DNA from: JAGVPT01 sp963827085
Lineage (GTDB): Bacteria; Bacteroidota; Ignavibacteria; UBA10030; UBA8401
Length of the DNA: 64,000 bases
NCBI GenBank assembly: GCA_963827085.1
Contig: CAWGZY010000003.1
Span: 1,178,001-1,242,000, forward strand
Direction: 5' to 3'
This document shows, piece after piece, positions 24,340 through 33,101 of this stretch (position 1 is the first letter of the stretch; each line of letters opens with the position of its first letter). The notes under the pieces were generated by a model that ran no database searches, was not told the origin of the DNA, and saw nothing but the letters and a program-made list of their open reading frames with translations. Both the position numbers and the translations under genes were made by a program.

Positions 24340-24508
24340 GTCAATTCGGTAGTGTCTCAATTTGAAAATCCTAAAAATAAAAAAGAATGTCATGCCCGCC
24401 TAGGCGGGCATCCAGATCAAATTGCATGGATTCCGGTTCCGAAGGAATTCCCTTGGAACTTTCGCCGGAATGACATTAAAAATGAAACTGAGACACTACC
24501 GTCAATTC
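24340..24508. mobile_element. MITE-like element 1, second copy, with perfect 8-bp duplication
   Basis: Element 24348-24500 (153 bp) begins GGTAGTGTCTCAATTTG and ends TGAGACACTACC, flanked on both sides by GTCAATTC (24340-24347 and 24501-24508). The interior matches the copy at 11590-11720 in inverse orientation (TAAAAATAAAAAAGAATGTC, GCCCGCCTAGGCGGGC, GGATTCCGG, TGACATTAAAAATGAAA), with about 22 extra bases. No open reading frame for a transposase is present. Confidence 0.85.
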
Positions 24509-24649
24509 AGCGATCCTCCACATTCCAATCATTGACTGCCCCCTAACGATCTGCGATACATATGTATTCCCTTAATTGTTTTGCCTTGTTGCCGTTGTCC
24601 GATTTTCTGTAGAATGCACATCAGGTCCCTCCTGCAAGCCACAAACAAA

Positions 24650-24684
24650 AATCCCGACACCGCTGTAGGGCGATGCCGGGATTA
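24650..24684 (-). terminator. Terminator of the frameshifted T9SS cargo gene
   Basis: Stem AATCCCG/CGGGATT with additional pairing. On the minus strand it is followed by TTTTTGTTTG, about 30 bases after the stop at 24713. Confidence 0.85.
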
Positions 24685-24712
24685 CTTATCTCAGCTCCTG
24701 CGTTTAGTGATA

Positions 24713-26353
24713 CTATTTCAAGAGCAGGAGTTTCTTTGTCTGAGCAAAGTCATTAGCCTGCAATCGATAGAAATAGACACCGCTGGCCAATTTGTTCGCA
24801 TTGAACTGCACGCTATAATTCCCCGCCTGTCTGAAATCGTCTACGAGGTTCGCAACTTCCTGGCCGAGGATATTATATATTTTCAAGCTTACTTTTGATC
24901 CTTGCGGAACGGAAAACGATATCGTCGTCGACGGATTGAATGGATTAGGATAGTTCTGATTCAAAACGAACGACTTCGGAATTGCAGCCGATTGCGGCTG
25001 TTGCTGCACCGAAGTAACACTGTTCATGGAAAACGATACTGAGCCGACAACAGGATTCCCGTTCGAGTCGTACGACGTTGGTACCGATTGCGTTGACGAC
25101 GTTGTTAGGCCGACGGCATCCGCAGTCACATTGTACGAACCTGGAGCCAATCCGCTAATGGAGTATGTTCCAGTGATATCCGTTACACCATATCCGAGCA
25201 CGTCGCCCGATACCTGGTCGGTGGCGTAAACGATCGAACCGGCGACACCCGCTACAGTTGCAGACCCCGTTGCAGACAGCTTTGAATTGCTCGCTCCCGA
25301 ATTGCCCGTGACGATGCCCGTGATCCCGGCGTAACCTCTCGCCGATTGCGGTATGGGCTTGGTGATCAACTGCAAACCATCGATGCTGATGCCGTTCACA
25401 CCCACCGGCATCGACTGTGCCCAGCTTCGCGACGGCATGACCGCTGAATAAAACGTCGGAACGTATCCGCCAAGCGGAATCGCGAGGATCCGGTATGTGC
25501 CAGGCAGCAACGCTGAGATAGTGAATTGGCCGAGCGAGTCGCTGTCAGCTTCATAGACACGCGATGTCAGCAGGCTATCCTCGAAATACCAACGGTCGCG
25601 GAACGCCATAACGCGCGAGATAACAGGCGTGTTCGACCCGCCGCTCGTATCAACCACTTGTCCGCTGATTTGGCCAAGAGTATAGGGAGGGAACGGCGTG
25701 AGCGTGAAACCGATTGAATCAACTTTTCCCGTTACCCGAATAATCTGTGCCGCCAGCAGGCTGCTCTCGTTATTGTAGAATACGCGGGGATATCCCTCCG
25801 CCCGGGCGAAAGCAACATACGATCCCATCGGCACGCTTGCGTGGTATTTGCCGAGCGAGTCTGTATGGAACAAGAATACATGCTCTGATATTCCTTCCAA
25901 ACGCCAATCAATGGACTGATTATTGTTGAAAAAATCTTTGTAATCATCGGTATCAAGAGAGTCTGTCCCGGATCCGTTGAGCGCAAATTGTGCACGGACA
26001 AAGACGACGTACGACCCCTTGATTCGTAATCCTGCTGTATCGAGGATCCATCCATTGACACTAAAGAGGGGCTGATTGATCACGCGAGTCTTCAGTACGA
26101 AGTTCGCAGTATCCACAGAAGCGGGAGATGTGGAATCAACGACTACCAGTACGGTAGCATTTTGCGGAAGGACCTTTTTATTGTACCAAGAGCCCACGTA
26201 CTTTGGATTGTACGGGTACTGCCTGGACAACATAATTGCCCGGGTCGAGAAGATTGAGACGATAGAAACCGCTTGAGTCCGTCTTAGTAAAGTAGCGAAG
26301 ATGCCTGACGCCGTCTCTCTGATACGCGAAGATCCCAACATTACGAATGCCAT
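24713..26353 (-). CDS. T9SS cargo protein, C-terminal part (frameshifted)
   Basis: The meaningful frame begins near 26215 with YNPKYVGSWYNKKVLPQNATVLVVVDST and continues the domain order of the 26178-27338 frame. It has carboxypeptidase-regulatory-like repeats (FSVNGWILDTAGLRIKGSYVVFVRA, GQISGQVVDTSGG, GITGIVTGNSGASN with GYGVTDITGTYSISGLAPGSYNVTA). It closes with a type IX sorting domain (FVLNQNYPNPFNPSTTISF to KKLLLLK). Residues before about 46 of the open frame are out-of-frame translation of the upstream part. The joined product would have about 870 residues. It is a secreted, surface-bound protein of unknown ligand. Confidence 0.78.
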   Translation of the reverse strand: MAFVMLGSSRIRETASGIFATLLRRTQAVSIVSIFSTRAIMLSRQYPYNPKYVGSWYNKKVLPQNATVLVVVDSTSPASVDTANFVLKTRVINQPLFSVNGWILDTAGLRIKGSYVVFVRAQFALNGSGTDSLDTDDYKDFFNNNQSIDWRLEGISEHVFLFHTDSLGKYHASVPMGSYVAFARAEGYPRVFYNNESSLLAAQIIRVTGKVDSIGFTLTPFPPYTLGQISGQVVDTSGGSNTPVISRVMAFRDRWYFEDSLLTSRVYEADSDSLGQFTISALLPGTYRILAIPLGGYVPTFYSAVMPSRSWAQSMPVGVNGISIDGLQLITKPIPQSARGYAGITGIVTGNSGASNSKLSATGSATVAGVAGSIVYATDQVSGDVLGYGVTDITGTYSISGLAPGSYNVTADAVGLTTSSTQSVPTSYDSNGNPVVGSVSFSMNSVTSVQQQPQSAAIPKSFVLNQNYPNPFNPSTTISFSVPQGSKVSLKIYNILGQEVANLVDDFRQAGNYSVQFNANKLASGVYFYRLQANDFAQTKKLLLLK

Positions 26354-27338
26354 CGTTCGCCGTATCTTTTACGGTCCCCACAATGACGCCGTTGCCCGAA
26401 GAGACCGTGATGTTGTAAGCGATTCGCAAGTAGCCATGTTTGGTCGACGTCACGAGAATCTCTACCGAATACCATCCACGCACGGACGGTGTCCATGTAA
26501 TGGCACCCGTTGCCGAATCAATACTCATGCCGGCCGGATGGACGCTCAGGGAGTATTTTAGCTTTGCCGAAGTGTCGGTCGACGTAACCTTCGGATTGTA
26601 CGCATACAATTTCCCCGCCTCACCAACAAGAATAGGAGAAGCAGCGGCGGTCAACGTGTCTCGTACAATAGGAACAAAAAATCCTACAGAAGCCATTGAA
26701 CTTCGTAACACCGATCCTCCGCTTGACGAGACGGAAATCTGGTAAAGAAATGCATTGACCTCGCCGAGCTCAACGGGAGGTTTGTCTGTAAAAATTGTAT
26801 CGGTCGTTGAATCGATGACCGTTGGAAGGATAGGTATGTCCGTGTAATTGTTTATTCTTCGCCAAATGAAATACTTCCCCTGGATCGTTGTCGGAGGACT
26901 GTTCCATGTTAATTCAACCGAATCATTGGGTTGTGGCTGCGCCTGGAGGGTATACGATCCGACCGACGGTATTCCAGCGATGACCACAACAATCATGTTG
27001 CTGGAGAAAACAAGGCCTGAATCAATTCCTCGTTGACCAATGGCTCGCACTTGGTAGAACTCGTGAAGATTTTGACCCACGAGCGGAGCGGGGTTATCAA
27101 TATATGAGGTATCGGACGTAGAATCGATCTTGACAAACTCTGCCAGCGTCGAATCTTTCGAACGGTAAATGTAATACAGCGATCCTTCGGTAGCATTTGT
27201 TTGCCGCCAAGTCAGGACGACGCCGTTCTGGTCCACCCATCCCTCCAGCCCAAACCTAGTGTTCGGTTGAGCACTTGATGTCTGCATACCCATCAAGAGG
27301 ATAAAAACAGGCGCAAAGAAAAGTAAAGCACGTTTCAT
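26178..27338 (-). CDS. T9SS cargo protein, N-terminal part (frameshifted)
   Basis: Signal peptide (LLFFAPVFILLMGMQTSSAQ), two fibronectin type III-like segments (GLEGWVDQNGVVLTWRQ, SVELTWNSPPTTIQGKYFIWRR), a cadherin-like/putative Ig segment (MSIDSATGAITWTPSVRGWYSVEI) and a carboxypeptidase-regulatory-like segment (GTVKDTANDGIRNVGIFAY). The frame closes soon after NYVVQAVPV. Removing one C from the CCC run at 26214-26216 (minus strand GTACCCGTAC) joins it to the sorting-domain half. A one-base insertion, real or an assembly error, is the simplest reading. Confidence 0.78.
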   Translation of the reverse strand: MKRALLFFAPVFILLMGMQTSSAQPNTRFGLEGWVDQNGVVLTWRQTNATEGSLYYIYRSKDSTLAEFVKIDSTSDTSYIDNPAPLVGQNLHEFYQVRAIGQRGIDSGLVFSSNMIVVVIAGIPSVGSYTLQAQPQPNDSVELTWNSPPTTIQGKYFIWRRINNYTDIPILPTVIDSTTDTIFTDKPPVELGEVNAFLYQISVSSSGGSVLRSSMASVGFFVPIVRDTLTAAASPILVGEAGKLYAYNPKVTSTDTSAKLKYSLSVHPAGMSIDSATGAITWTPSVRGWYSVEILVTSTKHGYLRIAYNITVSSGNGVIVGTVKDTANDGIRNVGIFAYQRDGVRHLRYFTKTDSSGFYRLNLLDPGNYVVQAVPVQSKVRGLLVQ

Positions 27339-27958
27339 TGGGTCTCCTTAATTAAATGTGATAAAAATGGTGATAGTGTATCATTGTTCCTTACATTTCA
27401 TGAAGACTACATCTCGTTTACGGTGCATACAATATGGCTATCATAACTTTCCCCGAAAAAGCTTTAGGGGTTAGAGATATAATGGGAGAGATAAGGTTAA
27501 CGCTGTCCACGATCAATTGACATGCATCACATTTATCTTCGAGTAATTGATAAATGAATAGCATGAGATACAGATTTTCATTATTGACCGCAGTCCATCG
27601 TCGACTCTCCTTTCTCCCCGCGTTGAAAATTTGCCTGGATCACAGTTGTGAATTAAAAGTAACGCTTGAAAATAATTGCTCCTCTCGGCTGAAAGTAGTG
27701 CTCGTGGGAGCGTGAATTTGTTCTCCTGAATGCAATGGGAAACGCGTAATAGTGCTGCGTATGCAAGAAAAGCAATTTCGATGCCAGTGATTTTTCGGCG
27801 TTTCTATGTCGATGAGGGGAATTTCATTAATCTCGCTGCGCAAAATCTGCGCACCTCGCGCATCGATTGCGCATGTATTCGTAATTGCCGGACACCGTAC
27901 CGAGAAATCGTGATATGTTGAAACATTTAGTAACTGATGTTATGCAGAAATCCTTTTT
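27339..27958. other. Intergenic, nothing recognised
   Basis: These 620 bases upstream of the cargo gene contain its promoter by position, but no element could be fixed. Open frames here overlap on both strands and lack ribosome sites. Confidence 0.35.
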
Positions 27959-28402
27959 GGCACACCCCCAACTCTCCATCACACGAGCCTTTGCCGCAGT
28001 GGGGAGTTTAAGCGCAGAAGTTGAATTTAGTAAGTCCCCTCTCGAGAGGGGACGGCGCGAAGCGCCAGGGGTGTGTCAATGCATGAATAATACACAACTG
28101 CTTCTGCCTGAACTTGCTGAACAAGAAACTAAAACGGCACACCCCCTTGCCCCTCTCTCAATCGCTCAAGCATTCGCCGCAACGGGAGTTTAAACGTAGA
28201 AGTTGAATTTGTAGTAAGTCCCCTCTCGAGAGGGGACGGCGCGAAGCGCCAGGGGTGTGTCAATGCATGAATAATACACAACTGCTTCTGCCTGAACTTG
28301 TTGAACAAGAAACTAAAACGGCACACCCCCTTGCCCCTCTCTCAATCGCTCAAGTCCCCGTCGCAATGGGAAGTTTAAACGCAGAGGTTGACTTTGTAAA
28401 AT
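27959..28402. repeat. Tandem array of hairpin-rich 177-184 bp units
   Basis: Units start with GGCACACCCCC at 27959, 28136 and 28320. Units 1 and 2 are complete and unit 3 is truncated. Each full unit holds a palindrome GTCCCCTCTCGAGAGGGGAC, the hairpin GGCGCGAAGCGCC and AGGGGTGTGTC, the inverse of the unit start, followed by a spacer with ATGCATGAATAATACACAAC. A diverged single copy sits inside the element at 11977-12223. Frames across the array are artefacts. Confidence 0.8.
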
Positions 28403-28586
28403 CAGCGAGGGAACCCGTTTGCCGCAGCTCGCATTCTTGACTTCCCCGCCGATTAAGCCTACATTTCTTCAAAGCTGACGACGGAGCTCAGGGGGCGACG
28501 GTATAAACCTAGCGACTCGGTATATGATAATGGGGGTGTTGCGAAGCAGGGCAATTCTCTTTCATTCCAAAAGGATCGTGCATACC

Positions 28587-29279
28587 ATGGAAAAAACACT
28601 CAAACCCCCTTATCTCAAAAACATAGGCCAACGAGGCAAGATTAGTATCTGGACTGTCGATGGCACGTACGTCCGGACACATTTGGACGAAGAGTTCACA
28701 AACTACGGCCAGCATTATGCTTTCATGTGTATACCGGAAAATGAGTTCTGGCTTGATAAGGAAGCAGAGAATAATGAACAACAATTTTTCATCGATCATC
28801 TGCTCGCAGAGCACAAGCTCATGTCGAAAGGAGTTCCCTACGACGATGCTCTGGAAGCCGCTGATAAGATTGAAATGGCTGAAAGAAAAAAATCCGGCGA
28901 TGTCCGCAAGCTGGCCAAGGGCGGGAACCTCCCCGATCCCAAGAATGTGCATGTTCGGCTTTGGAAGAAGCTTGAGTCGAGTTTGAGTGTCTGGATTATA
29001 AACGGGCGTTTGGTGAGAAGTGGATTTGACGATGACTTTACGGAAGGGGGACACGACTACGTTTACGAATTTGTTCCACGTGATGAAATCTGGATCGATA
29101 ACGATCTTGAGGAAGTGGAACGGCCGTATGTTCTCCTGCACGAATTACATGAACGGAACCTGATGGCAAAGGGATGGACATACAGCAAAGCACACGAAGA
29201 TTCGAGCAAGCTTGAGTATCATTACAGACATCATCCCAATGAATTACATACGGCGTTAGCTGCTGAGGGTTGGGAATAG
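28587..29279 (+). CDS. Hypothetical protein with two tandem copies of one domain
   Basis: The 230-residue soluble protein is made of two similar halves. The first half (about residues 15-105) has ISIWTVDGTYVRTHLDEEFTNYGQHYAF, PENEFWLDKEA and EHKLMSKGVPYDDALEAADKIE. The second half (about 130-220) has LSVWIINGRLVRSGFDDDFTEGGHDYVYEFVPRDEIWIDNDLEEVERPYVLLHELHERNLMAKGWTYSKAHEDSSKLEYHYR. The second has a LLHELHE segment, suggestive of a metal-binding helix but not a canonical HExxH. No named family is recognised. The start at 28587 follows AAGGA at some distance; the longer start at 28524 has none. Confidence 0.72.
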   Translation: MEKTLKPPYLKNIGQRGKISIWTVDGTYVRTHLDEEFTNYGQHYAFMCIPENEFWLDKEAENNEQQFFIDHLLAEHKLMSKGVPYDDALEAADKIEMAERKKSGDVRKLAKGGNLPDPKNVHVRLWKKLESSLSVWIINGRLVRSGFDDDFTEGGHDYVYEFVPRDEIWIDNDLEEVERPYVLLHELHERNLMAKGWTYSKAHEDSSKLEYHYRHHPNELHTALAAEGWE

Positions 29280-29439
29280 TAGAACCGATTTTGCAGCCAT
29301 GCCCCTTCTGGAATCCCGTTGAACAACGTGCACGCCACCGCTCTATGAATGAATCTATCAAAAATTCCTTCCTCAAGATCAACCTGCATAGAGGCTGCCA
29401 TGAAACGCTCTATAATATACTGATTGCCTCTCCTCTTTC

Positions 29440-30576
29440 TCAGTGATCGCCTGGATTGAGAGGAAGGCGGATGGTGCGGCCCATCGCCGCCGACTGGTGC
29501 GCCGCTTCCAGAATCTCGTTCACGATCAGATTGTTCTCCAGAGACGATAGTCCCGACGGACGCAGCCTGCCCCGTACAACCGCAACGAGGTAAGAGAGAG
29601 GATCATCTTCCGGAGGATTCAATGGCACAGAGGACATCTCCTTTTCAGGTTCGTCTCCGACCCGGAGGCGCACGAGATCTCTCCCGACGGTACAAACAGA
29701 CGCAGTCGCACCGTAGATTTCAAGATCCTTTCTTCCAGCCGGCCAATTCCATGAGGCCTGGATGATTCCCTGTGCGTGTGGGTACGTTAGAATTATCGTC
29801 GCTTCATCATCGACGCGAGGATATATCTGTGGCTTGAGCTGCTGTGTTATTGCCGTAACGGTAAGCGGCCGCTGGTTGTCCATCAAATACGTGAACAGGT
29901 TCGCCCCATAGCATCCGAAATCCATCAGCGCCCCTCCGCCATCGAGCACTGGATCGGTAAGCCAGGAAAGAAATTCCGGGCCGACACCGATTTCTTTCGG
30001 CCCCCGATGCCCGTCATGCGCGATCATCTTCCGGATTTCTCCGAATCCATTCTGATGTATAGTACCGTAAACATCCTTTGTATTCCTGTACCATGTTGTC
30101 TCATAGTTCACCAGAACGGCGACTTTGTTCTCTTTTGCCGTCTTCGCAATGGCCTGGGCGTCTTCAAAACTCACCGCCAACGGCTTCTCCATCATCACAG
30201 GGACTCCATACCTGATGCAGATTTCCACTACAGACCGGTGGTCAAACGTGTTCGAGAATACGACCACAGCCTCCGGCCGCTGCTTTTCAAGCATCTTCTC
30301 CAATGATCCAAACATCTCCCCTTCTTCGAGATGATAGCGCCTTCGGTAATCCCCCGCCACTGCAGTGTCGGCCTCTGCGATGCCGATAATTTTCATGTCA
30401 GGCCGGTGCAAAGCAGCATCCAGAAAACCAGCCACGTGGCCATGGACCAACCCCGCAACACCCACCCGCAGCGGCTGAGTCTGTGCCGTGCTTTCAGAAT
30501 GTATCAAGATCAAGCAACCTCCGATACACCACGCAGCACGCAGCAAAAAAACATTCATGATAGACGTTATGTGCAT
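29440..30576 (-). CDS. Exported Gfo/Idh/MocA-family oxidoreductase
   Basis: The 378-residue protein has an N-terminal signal-like segment (LLRAAWCIGGCLILIHSESTAQ). The NAD(P)-binding Rossmann part (LRVGVAGLVHGHVAGFLDAALHRPDMKIIGIAEAD) contains the family motif MMEKPLAVSFEDAQAIAKTA, and the C-terminal beta-sheet domain has LDGGGALMDFGCYGANLFTYL. Family members oxidise or reduce sugar-type substrates. Export through Tat or Sec is unusual outside carbohydrate-degrading bacteria, where such proteins occur. AAAAGGA precedes the start. The substrate is unknown. Confidence 0.85.
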   Translation of the reverse strand: MHITSIMNVFLLRAAWCIGGCLILIHSESTAQTQPLRVGVAGLVHGHVAGFLDAALHRPDMKIIGIAEADTAVAGDYRRRYHLEEGEMFGSLEKMLEKQRPEAVVVFSNTFDHRSVVEICIRYGVPVMMEKPLAVSFEDAQAIAKTAKENKVAVLVNYETTWYRNTKDVYGTIHQNGFGEIRKMIAHDGHRGPKEIGVGPEFLSWLTDPVLDGGGALMDFGCYGANLFTYLMDNQRPLTVTAITQQLKPQIYPRVDDEATIILTYPHAQGIIQASWNWPAGRKDLEIYGATASVCTVGRDLVRLRVGDEPEKEMSSVPLNPPEDDPLSYLVAVVRGRLRPSGLSSLENNLIVNEILEAAHQSAAMGRTIRLPLNPGDH

Positions 30577-30653
30577 GATTTATCCTTTTCTTAATTAGGC
30601 TATAAAATCTTTTCCAACGCGTCATTTTTCGAACTGATGCCTTTAAGCGAGCT

Positions 30654-31514
30654 TTAGAAAAGGTCGTAGCTGATTCCGAGAGCGATGCCCTGTTTGATTT
30701 GAGTACGTGGTGAAATCGCTTTTTCCTGAATTAATTGCACGTCGATATTGGTGGAAAAATATTTGGTGATTTTCGCCGTGAGCGTGTTGTCGCTTCGTAC
30801 AACGACCTCGTCCATCTTTTTAAAAGCTGAAAACAGTTCAAGCTTAGCATGGAAAAGAAGATTCTCCTGGAAATGCGCTTCGACTTCGGTCACCGATTCC
30901 AGACCTCCCTCAGTCTCCGTTTTTTCACCGCCGGCATATTGAGTGTACGTATTTGCTATAATTTCACGAAGTGCTAAACCGATTCTTGTTTTCACCTGTG
31001 GAATAGGCTGATAACTTCCTCCTGCGCTTTGTATGAGGAATGCCGGGTCAACGAAATCCGAATTTGCGGTTTTATTTCCCAGCGCATCGTACGTATAACC
31101 GGTCGCAAACTGCGTCTTGAAGGTTGCCGAGGCATAGGGATTAACATACGCATCGACTTTATACTTTAATTCAGAGGCAATATCGATCTTATCGTCCGTA
31201 TTTCTGGTACCCTCGGCTCCCAATCGCGTATTCCCATAGCCAAAATCGTACGTGGTGGTCCAGACATACGTCGGGAGCGCATATATGGATTTTCCATCTA
31301 ATGCCGCATCCCAGGCAATCGCATTTTCGCCTCCCTGCACCCAGTCGCTGTATGCTACCTGCGTCCCCGTAAAACCGGCGACCACGATATGTTTCCAGTG
31401 TGAGGTGTCGGCGGATTGTTGGGCATTAGCTGCAACAGTTTGTGAGGTGTCAGCGATTTGTTGGGCATGAGCCGCAACGGTTAATGATATGAGCATCCAT
31501 CCAATCATTTTCAT
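30654..31514 (-). CDS. DUF3078 outer-membrane beta-barrel protein
   Basis: The 286-residue protein has a signal peptide (MISLTVAAHAQ) and a short duplicated stretch (QIADTSQTVAANAQQSADTS). The barrel-like body has VAYSDWVQGGENAIAWDAALDG, TTYDFGYGNTRLG, NTDDKIDIASELKYK, YASATFKTQFATGY and ALREIIANTYTQYAGG, typical of the DUF3078 family of Bacteroidota outer-membrane proteins. It ends in phenylalanine (GISYDLF), as many barrels do. Function is unknown; probably a porin-like or structural protein. Confidence 0.83.
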   Translation of the reverse strand: MKMIGWMLISLTVAAHAQQIADTSQTVAANAQQSADTSHWKHIVVAGFTGTQVAYSDWVQGGENAIAWDAALDGKSIYALPTYVWTTTYDFGYGNTRLGAEGTRNTDDKIDIASELKYKVDAYVNPYASATFKTQFATGYTYDALGNKTANSDFVDPAFLIQSAGGSYQPIPQVKTRIGLALREIIANTYTQYAGGEKTETEGGLESVTEVEAHFQENLLFHAKLELFSAFKKMDEVVVRSDNTLTAKITKYFSTNIDVQLIQEKAISPRTQIKQGIALGISYDLF

Positions 31515-31548
31515 TTTTTTTGCCTTAACGTAGTGAATGTTTAACGGA

Positions 31549-31977
31549 TTATTTCAGAACACTCGTACAATGACCACAGCGATGTGCCTCAACGGGGATG
31601 CTCATAAAACATTCCGGACAGAGCTTCGTTGTTGCCGCGGCGGGCGCAGTTTTCAGATCTTCTCCTCGCTTCATATGATTCACGCCTTTGATAAGAAGGA
31701 AAACTGCAAACGCGACTATTGTGAAATCAATTAAGTTATTGATAAAGACTCCGTAACGGAACACTGCCGCCGGATGTGCTGCCGTGGCCTCGCGGATCGT
31801 TATGCCAAGAAAGCTGAAATCGACGCCTCCAATAATCACTCCCAGCGGGGGCATCAACATATCATTGACCATTGAGCTGACGACCTTGCCGAAGGCTCCG
31901 CCGATGATAATGCCAATCGCCAGATCGAGAACGCTCCCCCGCATAGCGAATTCTTTGAACTCCTTGATGATCATCAT
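31549..31977 (-). CDS. mscL: Large-conductance mechanosensitive channel MscL
   Basis: The 142-residue protein has an N-terminal amphipathic helix (IIKEFKEFAMRGSVLDLAIGIIIGGAFGKVVSSMVNDMLMPPLGVIIGG), which is the MscL gate and first membrane segment, a periplasmic loop and a second membrane segment (NNLIDFTIVAFAVFLLIKGVN). A C-terminal CPEC...CGHC tail forms a zinc-ribbon-like motif seen in many MscL proteins. It releases solutes from the inner membrane at osmotic downshock. GAGGAG lies upstream of the double ATG; either could be the start. Transcribed alone. Confidence 0.95.
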   Translation of the reverse strand: MMIIKEFKEFAMRGSVLDLAIGIIIGGAFGKVVSSMVNDMLMPPLGVIIGGVDFSFLGITIREATAAHPAAVFRYGVFINNLIDFTIVAFAVFLLIKGVNHMKRGEDLKTAPAAATTKLCPECFMSIPVEAHRCGHCTSVLK

Positions 31978-32226
31978 TAGGCTGCTCCTCTCGTGTGGTG
32001 GGGAAAAATGGCTTTAAATATAAAAGAATTCATGGTAATAGGCAATTTCAGTAGGCCTCAAGTTTCGGAAGGTGACGGACACCGTATTGATTTATGTCCC
32101 AAATCTTTTGGCATATTGTGATTTTTGGAGTGAGGTGTCCATCACCTCTCGCAACAAACGTAATATTGAACACTACCGCAATTTCCGCCAAGCCTCGGCG
32201 GTAAGGTTTTGCTCTAGAATAATTTT

Positions 32227-32381
32227 GCGACCGCCCACCATCAAAAATGACGGCTTTTGAAAAGAAAAAGCATGTAATTTCGTGCTTGACGCGGAATCCA
32301 GAGTCAATCATCGGAATGACCGGCATAGCCAACTGAACATTACCACCGCCAGAGGCGGTGGGTTTCTGCTTTGCACTAAAC
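32227..32381 (+). repeat. 157-bp dispersed repeat, copy 3
   Basis: GCGACCGCCCACCATCAAAA, CTTTTGAAAAGAAAAAGC, GGCATAGCCAACTGAACAT, CCACCGCCAGAGGCGGTGGG and TTTGCACTAAAC occur in the same order and spacing as in copy 1. Same strand as copy 1. Confidence 0.75.
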
Positions 32382-33001
32382 TTTTCGGATTCACGTTCAC
32401 ACCCGGACTCAGCATCCGGGTTGTTGCATTTATATTTGAATAGAAGTAATTTTGCAGCATACAAATCGGGAGGGGGACACCATCCTTCCGTTATTGGGAA
32501 CATCTATCTCATTTCGAATCAATACATATCTGAAATCCTTAACTTAATAAAGAAAATTTCTATGGCTCGGCACCTTGATCTTCCATCTTCACGTACAGCG
32601 CAGCAAGCCATCCTGCTCGAAAAACTCCCGGGTTGGGATAATTCTCAACTTGAGAAGAAATTACAATCGCTCGAAAAGAAGGGCATTGCAGTCCTAACGA
32701 ACAACGGTTCGACTGACCGAAGAATTTACCTTGAAAGACTTTCTACGATTCCCACTTTGGATGACAAAGAGAAAAAATTGTGGCTTCTCTTAAGAACTTT
32801 TGTCTCACAGTAATCCAAAGATGTCTTACTATTTCCATTTCTTAGACACCTCGTTTGGAAAAAACTCTACATATCCAAAAGAGTGCAGTCTTCCGGCGTA
32901 TTCCGGCAAAGGGAAGTTCTTGATCTCGGTTGTTGACCTCAATCGTTTTGAATTCGGCAGCACGGCGATACCAGTGTTGAAGAGGATTACATGACCCGAG
33001 C
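32382..33001. other. Intergenic with possible gene remnants
   Basis: The frame at 32562-32813 may code; beyond it, 32820-32997 has opposing short frames with no recognisable family. Probably degraded coding DNA. Confidence 0.35.
32562..32813 (+). CDS. Possible small helical protein (83 residues) or gene remnant
   Basis: From an internal ATG the frame gives MARHLDLPSSRTAQQAILLEKLPGWDNSQLEKKLQSLEKKGIAVLTNNGSTDRRIYLERL, which has the look of a winged-helix fold, ending in KEKKLWLLLRTFVSQ. The longer upstream frame starting at 32358 runs through a dispersed repeat and is unlikely to be natural. No ribosome site is clear. It may be the tail of a lost regulator gene. Confidence 0.3.
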   Translation: MARHLDLPSSRTAQQAILLEKLPGWDNSQLEKKLQSLEKKGIAVLTNNGSTDRRIYLERLSTIPTLDDKEKKLWLLLRTFVSQ

Positions 33002-33040
33002 AAAAAAATAATCCTCGCCGCAAAGAGCGAGGATTATTTT
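33002..33040 (-). terminator. Terminator of the GH44 gene
   Basis: Perfect 12-bp stem AATAATCCTCGC/GCGAGGATTATT (33007-33018 and 33027-33038), 64 bases after the GH44 stop. The minus strand continues with TTTTTTG. Confidence 0.85.
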
Positions 33041-33101
33041 CTCATGGAATGCTCAACAATTTTGATGCCCGTCAAATTGGAGTGGCCTTCCTCTCAGCGG
33101 C

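Noticed and set aside
27640..28440. Several frames and an apparent repeat array resembling CRISPR
   Set aside because: Units are 177-184 bp with no short constant repeats and unique spacers of 30-40 bp, and no cas gene is present. Frames repeat because the DNA repeats.
32800..33023. Two opposing frames of about 64 residues
   Set aside because: No family recognised, no ribosome site, and they overlap almost fully; at most degraded coding DNA.
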